DNA of 64,000 bases, from the NCBI GenBank assembly GCA_022225965.2, contig JAKJXP020000002.1, forward strand, positions 558,001 through 622,000, written 5' to 3'. The notes beneath the pieces were generated by a model, which was not told where the DNA came from, ran no database searches, and was given only the letters and a program-made list of their open reading frames with translations. This document shows positions 46,609 through 57,904 of this stretch, one piece after another; position 1 is the stretch's first letter, and each line of letters starts with the position of its first letter. Position numbers and translations under genes: made by a program. The stretch comes from Diatrype stigma (lineage: Eukaryota > Ascomycota > Sordariomycetes > Xylariales > Diatrypaceae).

Positions 46609-47503
46609 ATGGGTGACCACAGGCGCTGGGATACGGCGTTCTCAGCAAGATGCATATGTGCGGGCACCACATCGTGATTTTATCATCGTGATTTTATCAT
46701 CGTGATTTTATCATCGTGATTTTATGGCGTCTTAAGGCGGGGAGAATAAACAGCCCCACTACGCAGGTGCGTTGACTTATTTACAGGTAGATATATTCCT
46801 TCTGCCATCATCCGGGGGCTTTTAATTTGATTCGCAGCCTTCAATCGAGGTATATTCGACTCGTGAAAATTCCTGATATCTCATCCTGTCCCCCTCAAGG
46901 GCGTTATATCACTTGCTTTCTGTCCGTTTTATTGCTATTGATGACATTGACATCCCTCTATACGAACTAGTGATAATCCTCAGGGGCATTTAAAATGCAT
47001 GAGCGCCCAGCCCTATGGGCATCAGGCTATCCCTTAGCCCCCCTCACCAGGGAACATCTTAGCCCACTCCGGAATCACCGCCCAGCCAGGAGTCTCATGC
47101 GTTGCTTAGTTGACGGGATATTCTCGAACTCGTGACCCATGTCTGACCACTCTAGGGGCTATGTATGCTCATTCGAGGGGTGGTTTTGGAATGGCGGGCT
47201 CAACTCCACAACTGGTTCCTCCTGGACGCCTATTCGATACCCGTCTCGGGCCATAAGCTATGTCTCACCGTCCACCCTACGGCAACGAGGCTAGTCGGTC
47301 TCCTAGAACATACCCACATTCTTCCGTCTGTGAAAGCCAGCCGTCGTCTTGGTATCGCCCTCGAATTCCTCACTTTTCCAGCCTCACAACGCAATAGATC
47401 GATGTAAATGAAATGCCAGCCCCTCCATTACCCCCTATAACTAGTTTCTTCTTCACGATGGAGCTCGTGGGATCCTATTCCTCTCCTGTACAGCACAGGC
47501 ATC
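46609..47503. other. Intergenic region
   Basis: No gene is seen. It begins with a 14-bp tandem repeat at 46671-46725. Confidence 0.5.
46671..46725. repeat. 14-bp tandem repeat (ATCGTGATTTTATC)4
   Basis: Four near-perfect copies of ATCGTGATTTTATC, about 60 nt after the AMMECR1 stop codon, probably within its 3' UTR. Confidence 0.85.
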
Positions 47504-48175
47504 ATGACTTTACCACGGGTCTTCACGCCCTGTTTGGCTTCTATAACGTTGCACTTTGCAGCTAGCTTCGCCCAGAGTTCGCCGAATGGCCCTCCGGCTG
47601 GGATCGTTGATGCGACGACGATCTTCCAGAACCCCTCGGAGCTCCTCTCTCTCCCGCTCAGGCGGGTTGATCATGATGGCATCGCCACACCGAGCCTCGC
47701 AAGACGTTTCTTCAAGACCGACGTGCTCGGGGTGTTCGGCGCTGCCTACTTGGCGCAGTGTAAAGCAACCATCTCTCAGGCGGGTTTACTCATCATCATC
47801 ATCATCATCATCCACCCCTTTACCCCTTCACGTCGCAACCCCGCCACCAAGGTTTGCCCAGGAAAGCCATGTGATGAAACACGAATCTGACATCTCACAG
47901 TGACGCTTGGAACTAGTGACAGGCCGCAGACGGTGAGCGTGCTCTTGGACACGGGCTCCTTCGAGCTCTGGGTCAACCCGGACTGCGGCGAATCGAACGT
48001 GCCCAGCCTCTGCAATGACTTCGGGCATTACGACCCTGCGCTGTCGTCCACGTCGAGGAATTTGAACGAGCCATACTCTATCTCGTACGGCGCGGGCGGC
48101 TCGTCCGGGACCTACTACACGGATGATGTGTACATCAACAGTGGGTAGAGACCATCATTCATTGCCCCCTCCCCC

Positions 48176-48210
<35 letters not shown>

Positions 48211-50668
48211 CACTTCTCTCTTAGCCGATGAACATGGGGAATGGTTGAAATGCACGGTTGTTGGTTGGCTAGTGATGCTAACCACCCTGCAAAGATGCGC
48301 AAATACCAAATCAGCAGTTCGGCGTCGCGAACCAGTCCGACGTCGTCTGGTTCGGCATCATGGGCCTCGCCCACGGGCAGAGAGACGGCTTCACGAAGTA
48401 CCCCACCATCATCGACTCCCTGGCCGCCCGGAACTACACACAGAGCAGGCTCTTCAGCCTGGACTTGGGGGGCCAGGTCCCGCCTGGAAGTGAGTTTTCA
48501 GCTTCTTGCTTTCTAGATTCATAAGCACCACCAACACCAACTTGTCGAACCCACCCATCGTGGATGTTGTTGATTTGGGCAGAGACTGACTGACCCTTTT
48601 CTTCGAAAGTCGCAACCACCGGCCAGATGGTCTTCGGAGCCGTCGATCGAAACAAGTATTCCGGCAGGCTAGGCAAGGTCCCGACGAACCCATCTGATCC
48701 GTAAGTATACAAGTACAGGTCCTTTCCTATCCCGCAGCCCACCCCCCTTTTCCTTTCTCTGTTTTTTTCACATCCGATACTCACATCGCAACCCAAAAAA
48801 CAGGCACTACACCATCACCCTAACAGCCCTCTCGCACCGCGCGCCGTCCTCCTCCACTACCCAGCCCATACCCGATCTTCCCCTCCCGCTCTCCGTCGTC
48901 GTCGACTCGGGCACGACGCTCTCGCTGCTCCCCGAGCGCGTGGTGCGCGCCCTCGCCGCCGCGTTCCCCGGCGCCGCGCCCGACGGAAACGGCGGCTACG
49001 CTATCCCCTGCGCCTACCAGGGGCGCGACGGGAGCATTGACTTTTCTTTCCGTGGTGCTGGTGGAGGGGCTGTTGTCCACAATATCAGTGTCGCCTACCG
49101 CGACTTCGTCTGGAACAGCGGCGCCGGCAGGTGCTTCCTCGGCGCTTGGTATACGCCTGACGTCGACGTGTGGATCTTGGGGGATACGTTCTTGAGGGGC
49201 GCTTATGGTGAGTTAGGTCTCTTATCATTTCATTTGTTCTTTCTCTGTGATATCTTTTGCGTTTTTCTATCGCCTTTTATTTCCGTCTTGATGTTTACTC
49301 GGGAGCTCTCTGTTTCCTACGTGGTTTGTGGTCATCACCGATATGTAATACATGGAAAAAGCTCAGCGAATCCCTGTAATCCATCGTCTCCATGCTAACC
49401 CAAAATGTTCCCCCTAATATCTAGTTGCCTTCGACCAGGACAACGATGCCCTCTACATGGCCAACTACATCTCGTGCGGCTCGGGACCAGACCTCGTCCC
49501 CGTGCCCGCGGGCCCAGACGCAGCAGCCGACATTCCCGGGGCGTGCCAAGCCGCTGTGCCGGGGACGACCCCCGTGCCGACCAGCACGAGGCTCCCCGGC
49601 GCCGAGACCGTCTCCACCATAAGCCCCATCAACCCCGTGCCCACGAGCGATGGCGCCTTGAGATCCCCGTCTTCAACAACAGCGATGCCTACTTCCGTCC
49701 CATCGCCATCGCGATCACCGCTGTCTAGCAACCCAAGCAGCAACAGCGATGGGGATTTACCATCATCACCCACCTCGGACAGTACTACTAGCACTCCAAG
49801 AGGCGGCGCCGCCGCCGCCGCTACGATAGCACGGGCTACTACTACCTACACGTACACGAGCACTGTGACCGAGGCCGTCATCATCACAACCGGCACAGCA
49901 AACCCACAGGAATGTCTAGTCCGCTCGGCAGATGGCTCAGTTCTATGCGGGGGCGATAGCGATGATCCGGCGCAGCTCTTCGTCACCAGCTTCCACACGT
50001 ACGTCACGACCTTCTGCGGCACGGTTGCAGATAACGACAACGACGACGACGATGGCAAGCAGCCTGCTCCTACGGAGCCGCCGGCCCTTCGCACCGCCGC
50101 CACCCCCGTTGCCGCTGCGGCTAGTGGTGGTGGTGGTGGTGGCGATATAGCCCCAGCGCCGCCCTCCGAGGCCATGGACTACGAGAAGAAAATCCAAACC
50201 GTCGAAGTTGTCACGGAGCACTGCTCCACGGGCACGTATATCGTCACGGCATGCGATGGTGGTCTGACGGGGGAAGAGGACTGCACCGTCGGCATGACGA
50301 TGACGCGCGTCATAACCGAGCTCCGTACCCTGCAGGCCGTTCAGACCGTCACTGTTACCGCTGATGACACGATGGTGAGTTCCCCTGCTCCCACCACCAT
50401 CGCTGCCGCCACCCCCGGGACATTCGTTGGCAGTGCCGGATACAGCAGCTGGCCTCTGTCCAACGGCAGCAGCAGCAGTGGTGATGACGGCAGTGGGAGA
50501 GTCAGCGGGGTCGCGTGCTTCACGTGTCGGGACACGAACGTCAACGCTGTCCCGACTGGGGCCGTGGCCGTCGTTGCGGGTGCGGAGGGCGGGAGGGAGA
50601 TCAGGAGACGGGGCCGCGTTGTGTTAGTTTTGTCTATGCTGTTGATTGGGCTTGGATGGCTGTGGTGA
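47504..50668 (+). CDS. GPI-anchored yapsin-like aspartic protease
   Basis: Six exons (47504-47759, 47901-48140, 48295-48489, 48610-48700, 48804-49207, 49425-50668) join in frame to 809 aa, all introns GT-AG. Order: signal peptide (about 1-23), short propeptide with a possible dibasic site (LARR, 65-68), then a pepsin fold with catalytic Asp102 (VLLDTGSFELWV) and Asp295 (VVVDSGTTLSLLP). Other blocks are YSISYGAGGSSGTYYTDDV, GIMGLAHG, VFGAVDRNKYSG and WILGDTFLRGAYVAFD. A ~400-residue Ser/Thr/Pro-rich stalk follows, with Thr-Val repeat-like stretches. The protein ends in a basic stop and hydrophobic tail (RRRGRVVLVLSMLLIGLGWL), the GPI-anchor pattern. It is expected at the plasma membrane or wall, processing surface proteins. 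Intron 2 contains 33 consecutive C; intron 1 an ATC repeat. Confidence 0.9.
48177..48209 (+). repeat. Poly(C)33 tract inside a protease intron
   Basis: 33 uninterrupted C, preceded by two C-runs broken by T (48165-48176), in the second intron of the protease gene. The complementary strand is poly(G), capable of quadruplex formation. The length may be unreliable in the assembly. Confidence 0.9.
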
Positions 50669-53030
50669 TGCTGCCGCCTAATCGAAAGTGTGGTTATCTA
50701 TATGTGGTTGGATGGTTGGATGGTATTGCATGGGTTCATGGTAAGGATACTCCGCTGGATGGAGTATCGATGGTGGCATCAAATGACATTGGCATAATAT
50801 GGCATGTTGGAAAATGGGGGTGTAGATGGGTGCATAAATAGGTGGTAGAGTAAATACGTGGAGAGTAAACAGTTTCTGTTCATCAACAAAGGTTGCTCGA
50901 TAGATGGATGGATGGATGGATGGATGGATGGATTGTTATGATGTGGTGCATGGTATGAAGGTATCGAGATTGATAAATTGCTTCAATATTGAGTGATCAC
51001 GAGCAGGTGGGTTTGTAGCCACGATGGTACGATGAACACAGGTAACGGGAGGCAAGAACGTAAGAAGTAATCAACGAAAGCATTCATTCAATACAACATG
51101 CTACATGGAATAGGACCTTGAAAACAAGAAGAAAAAAAATGCTAAAGGCTGATTTGAACACACAACCTACAAAAAAGTTCCTACCGGGTGACTTCTTAAA
51201 CCACGGTAGTCCGAAAAACCCCTTTGGATTTTTCTGACCATCAAGTTACCACTCGGCATCCCCTTCTCTGTAGCAGCGCCCTCCAGGGAGACTCATGGAT
51301 CTGGCTGATGGGAAAACTTTCTATTTTGCCTTATAAGGCCTACCTACCAACCGAAATTCACCCATTCGACATTGTTGCCCAGGTACCTACCATGCCCTCA
51401 CCCATACTTCCCAATCGTTCTTTGTTGTAGGTACATACGTGCCTACCCACCTACACACCTATTGCATGTACACCTGCATGGCTGTTGGTCCGGGCGAGGC
51501 TGTAGTCATTCATGGAACCTGGCTTGGTGTTTCCATCCTTTTCGTCTGTTTCTACCGTGTGGTCTATGCGTACGGTATTCCGTACGCTTCTGCTTTCCCT
51601 ATCAGGCTGATGGCTACCCGCCTGTCTACTAATAGAATCGAGTGATATAATCCCAGTCTCATTCCCAGAGGTACTAATCACGCCATGATGTTTCCACTAC
51701 GCACTGTCCTCAACACTGGTACCCTTCTGCCTGGCGGGGGAAGCTACTGCCACTGATAGTGAATACTGCTGTGTCCCCTTGAAACGAGCTTGTACTAATA
51801 CCTGATGCCATTTCGCTGTTGCTATCTTCAGTGTCAACTATCTATTGCGAGGTTGTCCCATAAGTGAACATACTACACCCAGTACCAGATCCCCCTCATC
51901 TAAGTATCTGCAAACCACCTACCATATACATACCAATCCATGGATTCTTCTCCCGATAGACTAGATGCTCCTACATAACCATCTCGACTGCCTGTCTGGA
52001 TTTGCTTATCGTATTTGTGGATGGCTGCAATGACTCGTCAACCTGGCTACTTCCATGCCCACTTCCTCCACCCAAGATCCCGTCGTAGGGATAGGGCTAT
52101 TCGGAAGTTGATACACTCTATCGTACCAGAAGCATATCCATATCCCTGAAAATTCTCTGCACTCACGAAAGACACGGGACTTAGAGTGAGAAGCCTTTTA
52201 GACCTTCGGTGTGCACCGGAACAGCGTATCAAAACCCGCACAGAACAGACATTGGGCTAGAGCGACTGCACGCACAAGGGTACACGAATGGGCCAGTATA
52301 GACAGTACAATGACGGAAGGGTAGTTCATCGGGTACACCCTCCTGTTTCTCCTCGGGTAGAGTATAAACAAGTTACTCTGGTATTGCGAGTCTAGATACA
52401 CGAGTAGATAAATCCGCCGGACTGGGCACCGACTCTAGAGAGCCTCTCTCCTGTACGGGGATTGACACGATACCACCGCCCAAACTGACCGTCTAAAGAC
52501 AACTGTTCACCTGGGTCAGCAGCGCCTCGAAGTTTAGGTCAGTGCCAAGCCACATAGGCTTGAAGACTCCACCACGAACTTCTTTCAGCTGGAGGTTCCT
52601 TGACGCGCTCTTTCATACGTTCCTTCCCAGGTGCCGTTGAGCGACGAAGCCCCCGTCCAGCTGCGCATGCCGGCGGACAAGATGGCTCGAGTCATGCAAC
52701 GGCAACGGTATAGCAGTTCTCCCGCATACAAGCAGGAAGTTGTCTTCCAGGGCTTTGGTGTGATGCGTAGCTCGAGGATAGTCACATCTGCCGCCGTTGT
52801 ATGTAAAGCAGGGTCGAACCCCGAAGTGGCGAGGGTAGCTTAGCGATACCATGACGGATACCATAGCTCACGGCCTAGTACCTTCAATGACGGGAATCGA
52901 CTCGGCCCTTGTTCTGCTGGTATCATGTCCCTATCCCACGCTACCCGGTCCTCCCATGGGAGTTGCGTAAGTAATGAGGGATTGATCTGAGAATATTCTT
53001 GGGCGAGCATATTACATGGTGCTCCAGCCC
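50669..53030. other. Intergenic region
   Basis: No gene is seen over 2.4 kb. It includes an ATGG microsatellite at 50902-50933 and a tRNA-like (A-box/B-box/T-run) minus-strand motif at 51130-51205. A weak tRNA-like string near 52797-52850 was rejected. Confidence 0.5.
50902..50933. repeat. (ATGG)n microsatellite
   Basis: Seven consecutive GATG units, perfect. Confidence 0.85.
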
Positions 53031-54419
53031 TCAACCTCCAGCAATGACATCCCCTTTCCAGGGCCGACCGCTCAAGTTCTCGTAGTACCTCGGATCCATG
53101 CCGGCCGTCCGCCTGGCCTCGGCATTGAAGGGCCCCTTCACGGCGCCCCTGAAGCACCGCTGCACGTTCTCGCGGAACACGCGCACGGGGTCCGTGCCCT
53201 CCTGCCGGCAGATCCACGTGAGCCAGCGGTGGCCCGTGGTGACGTGGGTGATCTCGTCGCGGTGGATGATGTCCAGCGTGTCGACGCTGTCCGCGTCCCC
53301 CGCGCTGCGGAAGCGCTCGATGGTCACCGGATTGACGTCGAGCCCGCGCGCCTCGTGCACGAGCGCGATGACGCTGATGCGCGCCCGCAGGTCGTCCGCC
53401 GTCCGCGTCGCCGAGTCCCACAGCCCGTGGTGCACGGGCAGCGCCCCGAATCGGCTGCCTAGCTCTTCGAGCCGCGCCCGCAGCAGCGAGAAGTGCTTCG
53501 CTTCGTCGTTGGCCACCTTGAGCCAGTCGTAGAAGAAGGTGCGCGGTAGCGGTAGCGGCTGCGGCTGCGGCTGCGGGACTGCCTCGCCGGATGTGGCGCT
53601 GCTGGTGGTGGTGGTCTGGAAGCTCGCGAACCGCACGCAGATGTCGATGGCGAGATCGATGGCCCACTGCTCGATGTTGGCTAAGGCGTGGATCATGGTG
53701 ATTCTGCTTTTCAGCGTCCCTGCTTTCCCCGCCCGGGGCATCGCGCCCGGCTGGACCTGCTTCAGGGATTCCTCTCTGGGCGGCTCATCGGGCGGTGTGA
53801 TGGTACCGGCACCTATTTCCATGGGTGAGGACGTCTGCTCTCGTGTGGCGAATAGGGAGAACAGATGCGTGGTAAGCTCTATCTTCAGTTCCGGGTCCGC
53901 GGTACTCAAGATGTGGACACACCAGTCACACAACGTGGCATCGTTACCGAGGTATTTGGGTGGCGGCTGAGACGCATCGATCCTGGAGCCGTGCTTGAAC
54001 TTCACCTTCTCGCTGACGGGCTCGAGGCCCGACAGGCTCAACCCGGCTTCATCGGCCACGTGGAGGCTCACTCTGCCGTCATCCTGCACTGTGACGGGAA
54101 ACGTGCAGGTTTTCAAGCCGTAGCTGGACTCACCGGTCTCTACGTTGAAGTCGTAGGCATGCCACGGACAGGAGGCGACATAGGACGAGTCCTCGATGTC
54201 GATACTTGCATCTTTCATGGGGCCACCAGCATGCGGGCACACGGCCTCCATGGCAAAATACGTCCACCCGTCATGGCTCCGGTCCGCACCAGGCGTCGTG
54301 GCGTTGCGCGGACGGATGGTGGGTAAGCGGAACAGAACAAGACTCTTGCCATTGGAGAGCGAGACCGTATACCGGGAATGGTCCAGATCCGAGACAGAGC
54401 CAATGTCGATGGTCGACAT
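53031..54419 (-). CDS. Rieske [2Fe-2S] - DUF455 ferritin-like fusion protein
   Basis: Single exon, 462 aa. The N-terminal domain is Rieske-type: CPHAGG (Cys61, His63) and CPWHAYDF (Cys84, His87) are the four [2Fe-2S] ligands, in the usual spacing. The C-terminal half (about 235-455) has the DUF455 ferritin-like pattern: ANIEQWAIDLAID (Glu250), NDEAKHFSLL (Glu306, His309), HEARGLDV (Glu356) and RDEITHVTTGHRW (Glu389, His392). These are plausible di-iron ligands. A variable linker rich in Pro/Gln (about 270-292) sits inside the second domain. The pairing suggests electron transfer from the Rieske cluster to a di-iron site in an oxygenase-like reaction; substrate unknown. The ATG at 54419 is chosen because the longer frame begins only with a TTG. 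Confidence 0.88.
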   Translation of the reverse strand: MSTIDIGSVSDLDHSRYTVSLSNGKSLVLFRLPTIRPRNATTPGADRSHDGWTYFAMEAVCPHAGGPMKDASIDIEDSSYVASCPWHAYDFNVETGESSYGLKTCTFPVTVQDDGRVSLHVADEAGLSLSGLEPVSEKVKFKHGSRIDASQPPPKYLGNDATLCDWCVHILSTADPELKIELTTHLFSLFATREQTSSPMEIGAGTITPPDEPPREESLKQVQPGAMPRAGKAGTLKSRITMIHALANIEQWAIDLAIDICVRFASFQTTTTSSATSGEAVPQPQPQPLPLPRTFFYDWLKVANDEAKHFSLLRARLEELGSRFGALPVHHGLWDSATRTADDLRARISVIALVHEARGLDVNPVTIERFRSAGDADSVDTLDIIHRDEITHVTTGHRWLTWICRQEGTDPVRVFRENVQRCFRGAVKGPFNAEARRTAGMDPRYYENLSGRPWKGDVIAGG

Positions 54420-54742
54420 GTTCAACCCCTTCGGCTCCGAGGAGGCAGTGCACAAGAAGCTTAAAATGGTCCTGATGGTGTCGCGGAAAAGGCCTTGCAA
54501 CTCTTAACTCTTCAGCGAAAATCCTTGTCGACGACCTCGGGACTTGAACCAATGAAGCCCCGAAAGATGGGTGGGTTGGTGTTATTGCTGTGGCTGAACG
54601 GGCTAGACATTGTAGGTACGTAGTTAAGCGTGGCTTGACAGTCTTGAAACGTGGCTGGTGCAGTCTAATCTAGATGGTCTGTGCTCGCTTCAAGGGTTCC
54701 AATTCCTTTGCCTTTCATGTTTGCCTACAGCTTCATGGTAAG

Positions 54743-54785
54743 TACCAAAGTAACTGCACCAAAGTAACTGCACCAAAGTAACTGT
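54743..54785. repeat. 14-bp tandem repeat (ACCAAAGTAACTGC)3
   Basis: Three near-perfect copies of ACCAAAGTAACTGC. Confidence 0.85.
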
Positions 54786-55260
54786 AACTTCGTACAATCC
54801 CGCGATGGATACGCGATTGATGATTACCTACAGAATCGACCACTTGCATTGCCTACGGACAGACAGAAATCAAGATTGGATGGGCTCTACGCAGCACGAA
54901 GAAGTGACTGTTGGTTTGAATCCTGATTCGCATCCAATCGCATCACATTCTCGTTGGGCTGTCATGTTTCATGTCTTTTTTTTCGCTGACCGTCCTGACC
55001 GTCCTTTGACTCTTTTGGAACACGGGTCGGTTTCGCACCGAAGAGATCAGCCGCGTCTAACTTGCAGTACTTCTCATCCGGTCTTCACTATGGGTTCAAC
55101 TGGACCACTGGTCGTGCTCAAAGTACGATCGCCGGTTGCTAGATTCAACTGTCGTCTCAGACCCCTGCCCCTCTAGCCCTGCATCCGGAGCCCCTTCTTG
55201 CGTAAGCCTGCGGAGTGAATGTCCACTGAATCTCGCCAAGTCAGCATGTTCAGCATGCCC

Positions 55261-55308
55261 GCCAAGGGTATTATGCCAAGGGTACTATGCCAAGGGTATT
55301 CTGCCAAG
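55261..55308. repeat. 14-bp tandem repeat (GCCAAGGGTATTAT)3+
   Basis: Three copies and a partial fourth of GCCAAGGGTATTAT with single substitutions. Confidence 0.85.
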
Positions 55309-55792
55309 CCCAACCTTAAGATATTCCCGTAAACTTTCTTTTTTGGAGCCTCAAGTGTCAAGAATGCGCCAAGAATACCGGTGGGCAATAAGTTATACCT
55401 ACGAAGTTGGCAGCCACCAGGGTCCAGCGGGTCTCAACCGGGCTTTTACGTACGTAGTCGTGGGGTTGCAGCTGGGGTTGCTATTGTTTTGTTTGGCGAC
55501 TCTTCTCGGATCGCCAATTACCCAGGGGCAGCGGGCGGTCTCATCGCCGATGCGGAGCGTGCGCTCGTAGCGCTTCAGAGCAGCTGTAGTAATGTACGTC
55601 ACTGCCATCTTCGGCGCTCTCCAGCAGGTGCGCCAACCGGATCCGACCAAGGATCTGTCTCATCTCTGCTGTCTGCCGGCGATCCTTGCTTGTGGGAAAC
55701 CCTGAGACTCGGGAGCCGCGTCTCCATTGCAGCCGCAGCGAACCCACACCCCTGCCAGCAAGACATGGGACGGAAATCAGATCTCAGCAACA

Positions 55793-55798
55793 TATAAA
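55793..55798 (+). promoter_or_regulatory. TATA-like element of the tiny secreted-protein gene
   Basis: TATAAA lies 228 nt upstream of the ATG; a CT-rich leader (CCTCCTCATCCACTTCTC) follows. Confidence 0.4.
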
Positions 55799-56020
55799 CC
55801 TGTGGTTTGTTCGTTCGTAGATTCGTAGAGAGTTTCCCTCCTCATCCACTTCTCAAGTTCCCATCGCTTCCACTTTCTTGCCTCAAACATTCTTTTCTTG
55901 TCAGCATAGTTAATCCAAACTGCTCGTCGCCGGCCGACCCTTTATCACTCACTTAAGCTTCTGAGCAACGCCATCACTACTACAATAACGAGAACCAGTA
56001 ACACCACAACATCAGCCACA

Positions 56021-56313
56021 ATGAAGATCACTGCTGTCGCCACCTTCCTTTTCGTCGCCCTTGCTTCGGCCGAGCTCCGTAAGTTTTCGATCACCACCAT
56101 CGCCGCCCACCTGCTGGACGAGATAAATGGTTGCTAACCAATTCAATAGGCAAAGTGCCGAGGTCGATGAAGGGCACTGCCCTGGATCAACACATCCGAC
56201 GACAAGACGCCCAACCCAAGACGCAGGCCGCGGCGATGGCCACGGCTGATGGCGGGATTGTTGCGTTCGACACCGCCGGTGTCCACAAGCAAATGACCGC
56301 GGACGGCTTGTAG
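56021..56313 (+). CDS. Tiny cysteine-free secreted protein
   Basis: Exons 56021-56078 and 56150-56313 (71-nt GT-AG intron with a GCTAACC branch-like site) give 73 aa. Residues 1-18 (MKITAVATFLFVALASAE) are a clear signal peptide, interrupted by the intron only after the predicted cleavage site. The mature part has no cysteine and carries a basic pair (HIRRQD), a Gln/Ala-rich middle and a C-terminal GGIVAFDTAGVHKQMTADGL. I do not recognise a family. Such short cysteine-free secreted proteins can be processed peptides or surface-active proteins, but nothing here decides. The intron position and splice consensus argue that it is a real gene despite its size. Confidence 0.7.
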
Positions 56314-57904
56314 AGGAGGACAAAGCCGTGAAAGAGCCGACCTCGAAAGGAGAAGAGACTCTGGGGAAGGGGGGAGGATTCCTGAAAAAGACTCGCCCAT
56401 GTTTGAGGCAAGCATGTCGGGGACCACAGAGAAGGGGGATCCCGCGAGTCGAACAAGTCAACATGGTACTTGTGGTCACCGCCGGCGGGTTATGATTGGC
56501 ATAGAGCATACATAATATAGCACGATCTACTAGCTATAATGGAAACAGGCTGCCCCAAGCGCAGACTCGGGCTTAGAAGCTTAATTTGAGAATGAAAACA
56601 AAAAATAAAAACAAGGTCCCTTCTTGGGTCAGAGAACTCGTGTCATTCAGCGGTGTCTGTTCAATTGATTTAGGTATACAGACCATGTTCCCAGTATAAT
56701 CCCCCAGCCAGCATCGCAGCGCGGAAATCTCTATATCTCTCCCGATTGGGTTGCTCGATCGCATCACCGTGCGCCTCGGCCTTGCGGGCATCGCCTCGTT
56801 TACGACCGACGAGCCGCAACACAAGAGTCGAAGGCAACGCTTCGCAAGGCTATCCTGCCGGACTCCTCGATCGCAAGGACATCAGGCTCGATCGGTCATC
56901 CTAGTCACCACAGAACGTGGGCACGCATGCCAACTCGAGAGTCACCTGGGCCACTAAAGTGCGACATTGCGACAATTATTCATCACCGGCCCGACAGCTC
57001 CAGATTTCGATACCAAAACATCGAGATGGAACATATTATGCTTATACGGCGGCGTGGACCACATGAAGGGGATGATGCGTTGAACATCGTGTCAATCTAA
57101 CTTGGCCTCTTGGTTCTGGGTCCGGGCTTGTTCGGAGATGGGCCTCAACACCTTACTTGAGACGACGATTATGACTGACATGTGCTTGGGCTTAATTGAT
57201 CTTCCTCGAAAGCACGGACACGGCCTATCCTGGCGAATCGTGTGCTGTACACGAAGGTGTCACCGACGAAGACGACGAGGAGAGCGAGGCTAAGGAGACC
57301 ATTGCATCCAGCTGTCAATGGTGGTACACCTATGCGGGCTTCATAGCTCAAGGCTCCTTTACCCATGGTAATCCTCTAGGTGAATACATCAAGTATCCAC
57401 CAGTAGAGGGGCTATGAAAATCTACAGCTTTTGACTGTTGTTGATTTTACGAGGCCACCTAGGATTATCTTTCACACTTACTGGTGCAGAACATAATGAA
57501 GGTGAACCCTTCGAAACCATCTTATTATCAAAGTATTTGTCACGGGCGCCGTTCAGGAACACATCTTAGTATTGGTTTCCAGATTTTTGAGCTTCGTTAG
57601 CTAAGGTAAAAGCTACTGCTACTTAAGCAACGGACGACCGTCTGCAAATATACACAAATGGCCCAGGGGCAGCGTACTATGAAACCAACTACTTCAGCTT
57701 TGACCCCCAGTTCAGCAACTAGAATAAGTGAATGTAAATGTGTAATAGCCATTGCGAGTAAAGATTGTAGATTGTAATCGTATTTGCGTTTTCCAATGGG
57801 CTTTCTGATGTGTTTCGTCATGTTTGTCATCCCGGCGTTCAACTACGAATACCTCACGAGCCCTGCCAAGATCCGTGGCTTCCAAGCGATGTATTTCCTT
57901 TCGC
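56314..57904. other. Non-coding stretch
   Basis: No gene is supported. A plus-strand frame near 57196-57417 (TTG start, Glu/Asp-rich, ending GEYIKYPPVEGL) looks mildly coding but has no ATG or recognised motif. Confidence 0.4.

Larger units (their letters stand above)
54420..56020. other. Divergent intergenic region
   Basis: No gene is seen. It holds two separate 14-bp tandem repeats (54743-54785 and 55261-55308) and the promoter of the tiny secreted protein. Confidence 0.5.

Noticed and set aside
52797..52860. tRNA-like string with GGTTCGACCC-type B box
   Set aside because: A-box and B-box candidates lie on opposite strands and no acceptor stem pairs.
54515..54560. GGTTCAAGTCC on the minus strand resembling a tRNA T-arm
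   Set aside because: The stem pairs at only two positions and no A box or acceptor stem is found at tRNA spacing.
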